64,000 bases of DNA, from NCBI GenBank assembly GCA_963971425.1, contig OZ020516.1, positions 14,000,593 through 14,064,592 of the forward strand, written 5' to 3'. The notes beneath the pieces are model-generated. The model ran no database searches. It saw only the letters and a list, made by a program, of their open reading frames with translations, and had not been told where the DNA came from. Each line of letters opens with the position of its first letter. Within the stretch, counting starts at the first letter, position 1. Origin of the DNA: Bryoerythrophyllum caledonicum. Taxonomy: Eukaryota > Streptophyta > Bryopsida > Pottiales > Pottiaceae. Shown here in pieces: positions 44,961 to 56,649 of this stretch. A program made the translations under genes and the position numbers.

Positions 44961-45969
44961 TTCAGGTATGAGCACCTCACTGTAGGAAAGTAGGAGGCTA
45001 GGTTTGTTGTTCGCGTGAGATGTTGGGGTGCTTGCGACGTGATGGTGTTGGAGCAGAAATCCATCCTGTTCTAGTTTCCTCGTTCACGTTTTCCTCCTTC
45101 AATAATGAGGTGTCCGAATTCGTTTCTGCTTCAATAAAATCTCGAGAACACGGGAGCAATGATGAAATTGGGCTGATTTTTGGCAAACGTTTTCGGACGG
45201 AGATGCTCTTAAGAACTTATTGCCAAATGGAATGGGGTCCAAAAATGAACATGTCTTTCACTGAGTTTGTAGAATTCTATGTATTTGAAGTGAACTAAAG
45301 TTTTATGTTTAGTGTAGTGGTATGATTAGTGTAGTTATCCGACTACATTGTTTGTGAATAAGTTGATCATAAGTGTCCAATCTCCCATGTCTTGAATGGA
45401 CCGCCAACTTCATTAATTCAGTCACCAACTCCAACCCATACCTCCAGTTCTCTAGAACTTTGCACCATTATCCATTCTCTTCAATACCTGCCTCCCTTCC
45501 CTTCCTCCCACCTCTTTGCCTACCTGGCAATGCATTCTCTTCCTCCTACTTGCTTGTAGTTGTGGTTGACTTCACACACACAACAATTGATTTTGACATA
45601 TTAGCAATGATTCACGAATATGGAATCTTATAGTTGTGCCCTGCTAGGGAGGTGCTCATTTCTAGCTATGGCAGTGGAGGCGAGTAGTGTGAAAAGAGCC
45701 ATGTTGCGAATCATGTCGCAAGTCCCTCGCATGTCATTGTGTTAGTCTTCACACATACAGATTGGTTCCGATGAATTCAAGAGCTCTAAAGGAGCATTGT
45801 GAATCTTGGTGCAATAATAACCATTTGTCAATCCTCCCCGCATCTCATCCTCAATTAAACACGTTGTCTTCCCAATTACTGCATTGAAGCAACTCTTTGG
45901 TTTGGTGAAAATCACCAAGACAAATTTCAAGACGCCTTCAATTCTATAATATTATATTTAACCAATGGT
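44961..45969. other. Intergenic DNA
   Basis: One 92-codon + frame (45020-45298) has no recognisable domain and AT-rich codons unlike the neighbouring genes, so I do not call it. Nothing else identified. Confidence 0.35.
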
Positions 45970-46120
45970 GGCCTTTCAAATGCCCATAACTCACTCAAAC
46001 TTTGTCCAAATTGGACACATGAGGTGTTTTCCAACATTTACATCTTTCATAAATGTCAACAAACACCTCGTATGTCCTATTAGGACAAAATTCGAGTGAG
46101 TTATGATCTTCAAAAGGTTG
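45970..46120. repeat. Long foldback hairpin
   Basis: Arms of about 70 bp (45970-46040 and 46051-46120) pair with roughly 80% identity around a 10-base loop. Shared blocks are ATAACTCACTC, TTTGTCC, GGACA and GAGGTGTTT. The shape fits a foldback MITE or a long-hairpin small-RNA precursor. Confidence 0.75.
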
Positions 46121-46966
46121 TTGATATTTTCACCTTTTTTCCACCTTTAGTTACACTAAACGTCAACAAGTTTTTAAAAAATTGTTCCAAATTTTACTAG
46201 AGCTGGCAAATAGTGTTAGATGAATTAGAGTACACTTAGCTCCTTCTAAAACAACCCCATTTGTCTTACCAAAATTTACCATCATCTACCTAGTCCACCC
46301 CTCGTGTTTACCACAAGAAGAAATAGTTGCTACCCTAGCCGACGATTGAGGTTGAAACAGACCCTTTTCTGAAAGGGAGTTGGACTATACTTTGTGCTTT
46401 GTGTAATCTTACCATATGAAGACCAACAAACGCTGTGTGAGCTTCCTTCTAAATACAACTCCTAATAAAAGTGAAGGAAGATACTAGAAATGCACACCTC
46501 AAATTCGAAACACAACCATTCTACTCTTGACAGCTTGAAGAACAAAACCACAACAACTTGGAACACAAATAGTTGGAACAACTCGGCTTTTCCAGCACTT
46601 CAGTTTTATTATCGTCACTTGTGATTTTTCCTCCAATTCTTGAGCATTATCAGAACCTCACCGATCAGTGAGGCACGTAAAAGTGCGAAGTTGTCCTCAG
46701 CATTCTTCGTCAGTGATATGTTGCGAACTCTCCTTGTTCTGCAATCCAGCTTGTTTGACATGGCACAAGCACCTCTCCTCTCTCTCTCTCTCTCTTCTCG
46801 TTTCTCTTTCTCTGCACATATTTTACAATCTTCTATGCCCGAAAAGCTTGAGGAGGTGAGTCGCTCGTCAACATGATCTAGTTATTGTAGAAACAACACT
46901 CTCGTATGGTCACCTATGTCGTAGGGGGCTCGTTTTACCCCGTTGCCTCAAATAAATAGACAACTG
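46121..46966. other. Intergenic DNA
   Basis: 3' side of the mitoferrin gene, with a (CT)n run at about 46775-46800. No gene recognised. Confidence 0.35.
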
Positions 46967-47004
46967 ATAGTAGTAGTAGTAGTAGTAGGAGGAGGAGGAG
47001 GAGG
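46967..47004. repeat. AGT/AGG trinucleotide microsatellite
   Basis: A run of TAG/AGT units followed by GGA units, placed just beyond the stop codon of the mitoferrin gene and so probably in its 3' untranslated region. Confidence 0.9.
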
Positions 47005-47022
47005 ATTTCCAGCCAGGAAAAC

Positions 47023-49208
47023 TTACGGCCTTTGATCGTCATTCCCACCTTGCAAGAAGCTCTTGCCTGCTTCGTAAGTCGACCAGCAGATTGCCGCTGC
47101 TGGTGTGTGGAACATCACTCGAGGCCGCATTCCCCTCCACAGAGAAGCTGGGCCTTCCCGCTTCACGATGCTGCGAGCTGCTGCCAGCACTGATCCGCTG
47201 GCGTATCTATCAGCTCCACATACGCCCTGTCAACAATTATCGAATGAACGTGAATATCTTCTGCTGGAACTGCACAGAGCAGTGTCGGCGATAGCTAATA
47301 GGTTCACTTCCGGTCGACTGCGAGAGATTAATCAAGACCTACGATTCACTGAAATGCGAAGCCTGCAAGGTTTGAGATGGATATGGTGACGCACCTGGCA
47401 TTGCAGTCTTGTTTTGATCACGTCAAGTGGGGTTGTGACAGCACTAGCTAAAGCCCCAGCAGCTCCACCCGCGGTGATGTGAATCAGCAAGTGTTCCTCG
47501 TCGGCGTATTCTGGGTAAAGCCCCGCCAAAACCTGCAACGCCCGGTCGATCATTCATCAAGATTTGAAAGACACAAGCCATCACAACATAAAAGCCGTAG
47601 CACATCACTCGGTATAAGAGCATAGATCGACCTATGATGTAGACACCGTAGGAATAAGTTTCTGATTGTTTCATACAAGCTCAAAGATGTCTTCGAGTGA
47701 AATCTAGACATGCCTCTCTCAACAAGACGAACCAGGTTATAATCACTTCGAGACGGTGAAAAAAGAAAGACCAGCTCGAAAGACTTATATGCGCACAAAT
47801 TATACTCCACCAATGCGATGGCTACAAGTCCTTATTTACCACAAGCAATTGACTGAAGAAAATGCACCAAATATCAAAGCCACAACTGGGACGCATAGAA
47901 GTCGTCCCTTGCAACCTTGCTGGCTACAAGTTCTACAACACCAGCCAGCCAAGCTTGAGATTTCTGAGGTACTACAACTAGTGACCGTTATTATCAGTAA
48001 TCCATCTCGTTGATCGCAACTTTCAAGAGGAAACGGTGAAGAAATGCAACCAAATCCTCTCAAACGAACGAGTCTTTTACGAAAAACTTTCGGAGAGCAA
48101 TGATCATCGAGCGATTTCTGGCAACCTTCTCAAAACATAACCATCGAAAGAGTCCTCACTCAAATACAAATTCTACAACATCATCCAAGCTTGAGAATTC
48201 TACCACGGTACTACGACTACTAGAATTATCCTTCCTCAGTCATGGACTCAGCCTCTCACGAACGAGCTTCAGATCGATTGCAACAGCGCTTGCGGCAACG
48301 TCTCATAACATAACAAATGTATCTCAAGCTCAAAAATTCTAACAGGGTACTACGACTAGTGATCACCATGTCTCAGTTGATCGATCGCAACAGACGAGCG
48401 TACTCTCTGTGATCACCACAACAATTCAACTAGTCTCTCACGAACTCTAATTCACGAACGAGTCTCTCATGACAGAGCTTCGATCACCGCGCGCTTTCAA
48501 AAGAGGACATCTACATCTCAATTCTACCAGGAAGAGAAGAAAGAAACGTCCAAAATCCAAGCGGCGTACCTTCTTCCCGGCTTCGTAGGCGGCGAAATGC
48601 ACAGCGGTGAACGGGATGTTCATAACCACGGTGGTCCGATACGACTTAAAAAACGCGGAGAGACCTTCGTCCTTCAAGGTCTTCCGGACGCAATCCACGA
48701 CACTGGAGTAGGGGCTGTGCCTGAGCTGCAGGCGCTGCTTCACGACGTCCATGGGCGTGAAAACGGCGTCACTGGCGACCGTGGCGCCCACGCCGGCGAG
48801 CCCGTGCGCGAGCGGGTGGTGGCCGCTCGCATTCCCGCCGAACCGCTCCTTGAGCGTCTCGTACGCCGCGAAGTAGACCGCGTGCGCCGGCCCCGCCCCC
48901 AGGCCCATGGCGCCAATGCCGCGGTACAGCCCGAGCGCCCCCTCCGCCCGCATGATCGCGAAGAACGCCTTGCACACCGTGCTGTGCGCGGAGCCCCCCG
49001 CGCTCTGCAGCATCTGCATGCGCGTCTTCACCAGGTCCACCGGGAACATCGCCATGTGCTCCACCATCCCCGCCACGGACCCCGCCAGCATCCACTGCCC
49101 GAACCCCAGCCCGTCGTGCTGCAGCTCCCCGGTCGCCGCCGCCCCGCCATAGTCCCTCGCCCCCAAAAAATGCCGCTCGCGCAACACCTCCGCCATCCCC
49201 TCCGCCAT
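47023..49208 (-). CDS. MIT: Mitoferrin-type mitochondrial carrier (iron importer)
   Basis: Three exons on the - strand, 49208-48570, 47532-47395 and 47226-47023, all joined in phase 0, give 326 residues. It has the three tandem carrier repeats of the SLC25 family: repeat 1 from WMLAGSVAGMVEHMAMFPVD with signature PVDLVKTRMQ, repeat 2 from HGLAGVGATVASDAVFTPMD with PMDVVKQRLQ, and repeat 3 from ITAGGAAGALASAVTTPLDV with PLDVIKTRLQCQ. It then continues GVCGADRYASGSVLAAARSI and PRVMFHTPAAAICWSTYEAG. The second signature, the VMNIPFTAVHFAAYEA block and the closing PAAAICWSTYE are typical of mitoferrins, inner-membrane carriers that bring iron into mitochondria. A GGNDDQRP tail ends the protein. 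The Met at 49196 is an alternative start. Confidence 0.94.
47930..48400. repeat. Diverged repeats in intron 1 of the mitoferrin gene
   Basis: Three units of about 120-160 bp share CAAGCTTGAGA or CAAGCTCAAAA, then (G)GTACTACRACTA(G/C), then GTTGATCGCAAC or GATCGATTGCAAC. Their order and spacing suggest an old tandem triplication inside the intron. Confidence 0.6.
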
Positions 49209-49570
49209 CCCCACCACCCAACTCCCCAACGCGCTCTAGATTCAATCACAGCGCGCTACGACCTTCGATTCAATCACAACCTCGAGTCCAGCTCCCGAAG
49301 CAGAATTCGAGCTTCCTTGACGTCGATTCACGGCGACCCAGGCGCTGTTTGAGCTTGGATTTACATGCTTGCTCTACAGATTGCGGGAATGTGGGTCGTT
49401 GCCAGATTGTGAGGTGAATTGCGAGGAGACGCGAGTGAAGTGGTGGCCTTTGAGGAGCAGCAGCAGCGCGTGCACTTGATGCGCTGCGAGTGTCGAGGTG
49501 CCTTGTTTTATGTGAGCACGCTTGCCGTCTCTCCTCCCTCGCCGTTACTTTTACTTTTTCCCTCGCGGGG
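49209..49570 (-). promoter_or_regulatory. Upstream region of the mitoferrin gene
   Basis: Moderately GC-rich 5' untranslated and promoter DNA. No specific element identified. It ends where the first family B repeat begins. Confidence 0.4.
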
Positions 49571-49767
49571 CACACCAAGCACTGAATATGGTATGGATTC
49601 TTGATGTGGATCACCTACACTAATTTGCATCAAGCACATGCGTGTCCGAATCTGATTGGCTATTCGTTTTCAAGCAAGTGTGTGTCAGTTGTTGATTGGA
49701 TGTAAATTTCCAATTAGTGTAGAAACTTGGAATACTTTGGTCCACACTATATGCAGTGTTTGGTGTA
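49571..49767. mobile_element. MITE-like element family B, copy B1
   Basis: About 197 bp with inverted ends: CACACCAAGCACTGAATATG at the left and, inverted, CTACACCAAACACTGCATAT at the right. Subterminal CACTAATTTGCATC and GATGTAAATTTCCAATTAGTG also pair loosely. No coding capacity. Confidence 0.75.
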
Positions 49768-50234
49768 GTAAGTTACTCTCATCACCGCTTTTATTTCATC
49801 TTCTTCAATGGTATCAAACTTTGGATGACATACATGAAGTGATAATATCAAATTACTATATCGTCCGTTGCGTTTGTGGTGATAAAGTGGGTCACATGAA
49901 TGCTAAGATGTGAGCAGTGAGGAGTGAGCAGTGAGCGGTGAGTAGTGAGTAGTAAGCAATCTATTTTTTTCAATTGGGCACCCTATAACCAGAGATTTGG
50001 GGTGATTTACAAGAAACAATTTTACATTGTGACCTATTTTTGTAGTATGAAAAAAATTCAAAATTGGAGAAAGTTGGATTAAAAAACCTGGAAATAAACT
50101 ATTTGGAGGATATTTGGATGAATGTAGATAGATGGATGAATGTAGATGAATGATTGCTCAACTTATAGTTTAAAAAAATATAGCAACTTCTAAAATATTA
50201 GTAAAAAAACAAAAAAAAACAAAAAAACAAAAAA

Positions 50235-50435
50235 ACTAGTCGAAGGGTTCCTCGGTACCGAGGAGGGCCATGAAGGCGAAACAAAAAACGAAACAAAAAA
50301 TTAAAAAAAATTTAAAAAAAACAGCCGAGGGGCTCCTCGGTATCGAGAAGTGCCTTGAGGACCAAACTGAAAAAAAAAAAAAAAAACACACAGCCGAGGG
50401 GCTCCTCGGCACCGAGGAGTGCCCTAAGGGCAAAA
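50235..50435. repeat. Three tandem GC-rich hairpins separated by poly(A) tracts
   Basis: Units near 50240, 50325 and 50395 carry GGCTCCTCGGCACCGAGGAG or close variants, an 8-bp palindromic stem CTCCTCGG/CCGAGGAG. They are spaced about 75 bp and separated by A-rich stretches. In the middle unit the stem is slightly decayed. The island stands out sharply from its AT-rich surroundings. Confidence 0.85.
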
Positions 50436-50474
50436 TCAAGGGAAACCAAAAAAAATACAAAAATACAAAAAAAA

Positions 50475-50890
50475 TCTCCTGAAGGGGTTATCCAAATTGC
50501 CCATTTGGCACTTCAAGCTTCTCCGTATATTTGAATACAAAAAAATTCTCCTTAAGGGGTTATCCAAATTGCCCATTTGGCACTTCAAGCTTCTCCGTAT
50601 ATTTGAATACAAAAATTCTTGCTTTCACTACAATTTTACATAATTTTACAATTCTTGCTTCCACTACAATTTGAGTGAGGGGAAAAATGGCACCTTGGTA
50701 CCAAAGTGCCCATTTGGCACTCCAAACTTTTATGAAATTTTGAACACTAAAATTTTTGCTTCCACTATAACTTTACATAGTTTGAGTGAGGAGAAAAATA
50801 GCACTTTGGTACCGAATTGCCCATTTGGCACTCCAAAATTTTATGCAATTTTGAACACTAAAATTCTTGCTTCCACTATAATCTCCATTG
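50475..50890. repeat. Two sets of tandem repeats sharing GCCCATTTGGCACT
   Basis: First set: two copies of a unit of about 75 bp starting GGGGTTATCCAAATTGCCCA (50486 and 50557). Second set: two copies of about 115 bp starting GAGTGAGGRGAAAAATRGCA (about 50672 and 50787). All four contain GCCCATTTGGCACT. Confidence 0.85.
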
Positions 50891-50899
50891 CACTGGAGC

Positions 50900-51835
50900 A
50901 TTAGGCCATCTCAAAGCGTGGGTGAATTGCAAACACTTGTATTATGTATACAGATTCTTGTGCAAGGTAAACCTGGTAGACAACAAGTAAATACATGCAC
51001 CAAGTCTTAGTTTCAATGAAGTACAGCTCCTACTCCGCAATAGTAATCTCTAAGTTTTTCTTGTTTTTGTCACAGTAGTTATGGCAAGTTATTGCCTCTT
51101 TTATAGTTTAACTTTGAAACTACACAAATCTTTGGAGGGCCAAAATGGCTCCTTGGTAGTGAGGAACCCTTTTGGGCTTCACAAAAAACTTGTGAAGTTC
51201 AACGATTGTCACTTGTAGAAATAATAGAATTTTTTGAGGAAAAAAAATTTGAAACATATTTTACCTGCTATTGGAAACGGGATTTTTTTTTATAAAAAAT
51301 AGATAAAGAAATAAAATAAAAATGGGCCTAGTAGGCTCTATGGCACAGAAGAACCTCTTTTGACTTCTTTAAAATCTTGTAGTTCGGTGATTCATCTTCA
51401 CTCTTGAAAGGTATTTTTTTTTATGCGGCATGAATTATGAAGCACTATTAACTAACATAGTTTTTGTTTCCCATTAAATGTCATGTCGCTCATAGAGAAA
51501 TTTTCATAAAACTAGATGAGATTTTGAATGGATGCCCTAAACTTCATTCATTCATAAATTATGTCCATCCATGAAATATATCATCCAAACTTATTCATTC
51601 ATTTAATGACGAGAAATAGTCAACTCCATATTAAAATTTGGTTAGATTTGTCCCTAAAATTCAACATTTATTTTCATGTGAAGCAATTTCATAGCCCATT
51701 TGTAAGTGAAAAATCACAGAAGACATTTGTAAACCACGGTAATAGGTTGCAAAATTTTACTTTTTTTAGAATATTCCAAATATCATTTGTAGAAAATTAC
51801 TATAATTAGAATATTCATGTCCATTTTTATCCTCC
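50900..51835. other. Remaining interior of the Mutator-like element
   Basis: AT-rich, without coding signal. A weak relative of the repeat motif (CCCTTTTGGGCTTCAC) lies near 51167. Confidence 0.4.
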
Positions 51836-51949
51836 CTCCTCACTGCTCACCACTTACCGCTCACCGCTTACCGCTCATCGTTCATTGCTCACATTCTAGC
51901 GTCGTTGAAGTGGGTCATAGCCTTTTGAATTGGTTTTCTATTGTGTCAT

Positions 51950-52150
51950 CTAGTACACTGAATATAGTGTGGATTCATAATTGATGGGGCTCACCCACAC
52001 TAATTTACATCAAGCACATCCATGTCAGAATCTGATTGGTTATTCATTTTCAAGCAAGTGTGAGTTAGTCGCCGATTGGATGTAAATTTTTTATTAGTGT
52101 AGAAGTTGGAAATACTTTGGTCTACACTGTATACACAGTGTTTGGTGTAG
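51950..52150. mobile_element. MITE-like element family B, copy B2
   Basis: Close relative of B1, with ACACTGAATATAGTGTGGAT at the left and CAGTGTTTGGTGTAG at the right. Together with its right flank (through about 52320) it forms a tandem array with B3, period about 370 bp. Confidence 0.75.
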
Positions 52151-52320
52151 TAAGTTACTCTCCTCACCACTTTTATTTCATCTTTTTCGATGGCATCAAA
52201 TTTTAGATGACATATATGAAGTGATAATATCAAATTACTATATCATTCGCTCCCTTTGTGGTGATAAAGTGGGTCATAGACTTTTTAATTTGCTTTGAAT
52301 TGGTTTTCTATTGTGCCATC

Positions 52321-52518
52321 TAGTACACTGAATATAGTGTGGATTCATAATTGATGGGGCTCACCCACACTAATTTGCATCAAGCACATGCGTGTCAGAA
52401 TCTCATTGGCAATTTGTTTTCAAGCAAGTGTATGTCAATCGCCGATTGGATGTAAATTTCCGATTAGTGTAGAGACTTGAACTACTGTGGTCCACACTAT
52501 ATGTAGTGTTTGGTGTAG
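52321..52518. mobile_element. MITE-like element family B, copy B3
   Basis: Same ends and interior as B2, offset by about 370 bp. CCTACACT-type subterminal blocks and CGCCGATTGGATGTAAATTT are shared with B1 and B2. Confidence 0.75.
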
Positions 52519-52778
52519 AGGCAATATATAGTATCAAAATAAAAGCATAAAATAAAGATATCGAAGTAAAAGTGTCAAATCTTCCAAAAACAAAGATAAG
52601 CTTGAACGTGGTCATGGAAACCAGTTCTACAAAAAGTTTTGGTAAGGAATTGTGATAGAGGGGTGTTTGCTTGCGAAGCCAATTGTTGTCCTGGGCTTGA
52701 GAAAGCTTGTACTTTTGTACACATGATATAACAATGTCAAATTAAACCAATAAATGTCGAATTATTCAGATAGATGTA

Positions 52779-53205
52779 AAAAGTAAAGCCTGAACTTTTG
52801 ACGTTGGATCAGAAGGGCAGCTATGTTGTGAGGTGAAGCATAAACTTATGTGTGTTTGAAAGGGCGTTCAACCACATGGACGGCTATGTTATCAAATTCA
52901 GACAAGGAAAAGACGTCCATATGCTTGAGAAGGTATCACAGAGAAAGCACAACAAAGGTGTGATGTTTTCCTAGTAAATGACGAAATAGATTGATAGTTG
53001 TAAAGAGTAAAGCATAAACTTTTTTTGTTTGAAGGGCATCAAAGCACAAGGGCAACTATGTTGATAGGTGAAGCATAAACTTACGTGTGTGTGAAAGGGT
53101 GTTTGACCACAAGGATGGCTATGTTGTCGAATTCAGACAAGGATAAGACATCTCATATATGCTACATAGAAAAGGCAACAAAGGTGTGATGTTCAACCCC
53201 TAAGG
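52779..53205. repeat. Tandem duplication of about 227 bp
   Basis: Two diverged units share GGTGAAGCATAAACTTA, GGCTATGTT(A/G)TC(A/G)AATTC, AGACAAGGA and CAACAAAGGTGTGATGTT. They start at about 52779 and 53006. Confidence 0.8.
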
Positions 53206-53309
53206 CACCGTGACAGTTTCACACCAAAAACACTTTAAAAGTTGGATTTTAGTGCAATGAATAACAAAGGAAACAAAAAAATTGACTTCTAGTCTTGACA
53301 GTAGGATCT

Positions 53310-54135
53310 CAATTCAGACTTGTTAAGTAACATACTCACAAAATCTCTTTAACTTTGACCACATAGGTTGAAAGATTATAGTGTTTGAAGTCAAGCAAAT
53401 GGTTCATTTTCTTCCTTGCATTGAGTGGATCAGCAGACTTTGACTTCACTTGGTGTCAAATGTTTGCACTACACAAGGTCTAAATCCATCACCATTGTGT
53501 TAAGCATGATGGTAGTTCTTTATACACCAATTTTTAGAGGTAGAGGAGGGGTGTAGCATATTCAAAACAAATGTGCAAGGAGTAGAGGTTCAAAAATTAC
53601 CAACTCAAGTCATATTTTTTTGTGAACTTAATATGTTTTAGATTGATCATTTGAATGGTCAATAAGAAGGTCTACACCACATATTGTTGTGGGAAAAATA
53701 AAAAGTAAATAATATGAATATCTCTAAGTTTTATGTGGAAAGGAAGAAGTTTTCTTGGTACCTTGCTCAACAATGTAAGACAATGTGTAAAAATGTTTGA
53801 TTTGAGTTGATATGTTGACAAGAATTTATTTTTTTAAATATGAAAGGAAATAATATTACTTGCTAGTGTTGAAAATCTCACAAATCAATAGAGTGTTCTA
53901 GGAAAAAAATTTGGAGGTGCCCGACATGCCCACTCTCCCCGTTTGAAATTCAAAACCCTATAACTTTTTCATTGAATGTTGGATTTAGGAAAAAAATGTT
54001 CTCCCACCAATGTTTTACTACTGCCCTTACTAATTCCACAATAAAAATTTCAAAGAGGAATGTTTGAAATTGATACCATAGGAACATGACCAAACTTCCA
54101 AAAAGCCCATTTTTGACATTTGGTCCTTTAGGGAA
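53310..54135 (+). repeat. Interspersed repeat family A, copy A2
   Basis: Aligns with A1 (24040-24840) over its full length with scattered small gaps. Its right end is CCCATTTTTGACATTTGGTC CTTTAGGG. Confidence 0.8.
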
Positions 54136-55204
54136 CAAGGGACCATATACTATTTTATGTGTTTAGTGAGATGTGAGGTTGTAAAGATAGTCCTATTTGT
54201 GCCAAGTTTCAAAAGGGGTGCCAATGTTTGAGACATACAATGACCATACATTCATATTGCTATCATCAAAATTTATAAAATTAATTCATGATGAATATCA
54301 AGACTTCACAATTCTACCACAAATCAAAAAGTAATCATATCTTGTAACAATTTAATACCTTTAAATGTGTTTCGTTGGAATAATATCCATAGAATATCAT
54401 GGATTCCAATATGATGTGGAAGACAAGCCACACTGTTCGAGGAAGTTAGAATAGTTGCGTGGAGAGAGAAGAGATTAAGCATATTCTTTTTGTCATTCAA
54501 TCAACAAGCCAATCCCGGGCTGCAATGTTTCCTGCAGTTTGGGGATGACATAAATATCTGCCCATTCTCGCAAAAATGATGGCCTTCCAATGCCATGACC
54601 CAAGAAATTCAACATGGGAAATTCAATTCAATGTGGTCTTGAACACTGAATTAGACCTTAGCCACATGAATTTCACTAAGATGTATGTTTCTCATCAGAT
54701 AATATAAAAGAAAAAAGAAAAAAGAAAAAAAAGGGAGTTATGAAGATTTGTAAATGTTAATCTACATTAGGGCATACAAGTAGGATAAGACTCTCGTCTC
54801 GAGGGAATTTTCACTCCTTAACAAATACTAGTGTGAAAATGTGTATACACAAGTAAGTGGATATATTAGTTGTTTCATTTGCATCACAATGGAATTGCCC
54901 TCACCTAAAATGCAGGGCCTAACAAATACCTTCTGTAGTATCTTTACCACTTTAGCACTAATTAACTCCTATAGGACCAAGGGATTTTAGAGGAATATCT
55001 AATTCATTGATTGAAAAGTGCCAATATCAAATTTTTGAGAATGTAGCCATATGATCTTTTTCTAAACTTATATGTGATGATGTGGTAAATATTTAGTGAC
55101 TTTTGACCATACAAATTGTCAAAGATAATTATAGTCAAAGTAAAAAGAAATTGTCCTTTGTATCCTGAGGGGTTGAAGTCATTTTTTAAAGAAATTTTTG
55201 GGAA
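54136..55204. other. AT-rich intergenic DNA
   Basis: No gene. It includes an A/G-rich low-complexity tract near 54710-54740. Parts near 55140-55200 resemble an end of family A (GGGGTTGAAGTC). Confidence 0.35.
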
Positions 55205-55820
55205 AGTTAACCCCTAAAGGACCAAGTGTCTAGAAATGGCAATTTGAAGGCTCGGTCAGGCTTGGTCAGGTTCCTATGATGTCAATTTCTAACATTCTTC
55301 TTTGAAATTTTTACTATAGAAGGGCATTACTGAAACCTTAGTGGGATAACAATGTTTTTTTTCTTCTAAATCTGGCATTTAATGAAAAGTTGTAGGGTTT
55401 TCAATTTCAAACAGGGAGAGCGTGCATGTAGAACACCTCCAAAAACTTTTGCTAGGACACTCTATCGGATGTGGGATTTTCAATACTCGCAAGTAATATT
55501 ATTTCCTTTCACCTTGTAAAAAGAAAGTTCTTGTCTTTAGTGAAAAATAGCATACTAACCCAAGTCAAACGTTTTCACACATTGTCCAGCAAGGGGGTAA
55601 AAAAAACTTTTTCTTGCACTTCAAACACTATAATCTTCAAACCCGTGCGGTGGATTGCAACCAAAACAAAAACTATGGTATCGAAGACTATTTTAAGATC
55701 TTCCAACTAAACGTGCAAAAATTTACTTTAAAATGTGATTTTCATGCCTCTTTACAGTAGTGACAGTTTTGCACTGGTTTTCCCTCTAAAAATGTGCCTT
55801 GGTCCTTTAGGGGATAATCT
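55205..55820 (-). mobile_element. TIR element of repeat family A, copy A3 (complete ends)
   Basis: A 616-bp element whose ends are inverted repeats sharing 16 bases exactly (CCCCTAAAGGACCAAG), at 55205-55226 and, inverted, 55798-55820. The interior matches A1/A2 in reverse for its first 420 bp. It has no coding capacity, so it is a non-autonomous DNA element. A clear target duplication is not visible. Confidence 0.75.
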
Positions 55821-56649
55821 AAAAATTCTAAAAGTGGTAAAAGTACTATGGTACCGTACAGTGAGGGAAGGTACTACAAATTTACTTGATCTTACCATAT
55901 ATGAAAGCAGAGACTGATTCCTAGGGAACAGAGATTGGTTCCATTTTCCACGGGAAACCTCCTGAAATTTGGCATGAATGTAGAGACATGTCAAAATTCG
56001 CTTTGGTTTTGGACTGATTGGCATGCAGAGGCCACAAGCTTCATTATCCACGGGGCTTCCTTCCCCTGGCATCCATAGCCACACCCAATCGAAACAAAGA
56101 TTCTTGAGCATTGTTACGGTGCACGAAGAGGTTTCTAAGTTCGCACTTATCCATCATTTGCACCACGCTTTTGTGGGCCCCGAGTTTATTCGCAACCTCC
56201 AGGCCCATTCACACTGTTGCCCGCTGCTACATAATATTCATAGAAAAGAAAGAAAAATCGCGCGGGCCAAAAAAACAAGAGCATCATTCTCAAGAAACAA
56301 GCCTCACAGCAACCCCTTTCAAGAACCACCAGAAAGGTCACTTTGAGACCAGCCATGAGATGGTCTTCATGATCAACATCCACATGACTGATCATCATTT
56401 TTGGACATAGAAATAGAAACATAAATTACTTCAACACGTAGTGTGCCGTATACACCATAGCCATGGTGCATGATCACACAACCAATTGGTTGATAGTTAT
56501 AGGACGTTATTCTTTCCCCAATCAAAACACATTATGAAACAAAATTACCACTTGTAAAAAATGGTGCAATTACACCAAGAAATTACTTGGGTAAAGCATT
56601 TAGTAATTTTGGTGTAGTTTCACTATATTCCCACTATTCTCTAACCCAT
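55821..56649. other. Intergenic DNA, slightly GC-richer island
   Basis: 56020-56350 is less AT-rich and open in two + frames (about 100 codons each), but neither translation resembles a protein I know. No call. Confidence 0.3.

Larger units (their letters stand above)
49895..51907. mobile_element. Mutator-like non-autonomous element with 10-bp target duplication
   Basis: A 2,013-bp element bounded by the direct repeat AAGTGGGTCA (49885-49894 and 51908-51917). Its ends are imperfect inverted repeats (CATGAATGCTAAGATGTGAG against CAACGACGCTAGAATGTGAG inverted). They are followed on both sides by runs of GTGAGCA/GTGAGTA-like 7-bp units (49911-49955; inverted at 51836-51895). A 9-11-bp target duplication is the mark of Mutator-like transposons. 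There is no transposase frame. The interior is a stack of tandem repeats and hairpins described separately. It sits in sequence belonging to the family B repeat array. Confidence 0.75.

Noticed and set aside
45020-45298. + frame of 92 codons
   Set aside because: No domain, AT-rich codon use unlike the neighbouring genes, and no splice or promoter support.
48597-49352. + strand frame of 251 codons opposite mitoferrin exon 1
   Set aside because: Shadow frame; the carrier signatures are on the - strand.
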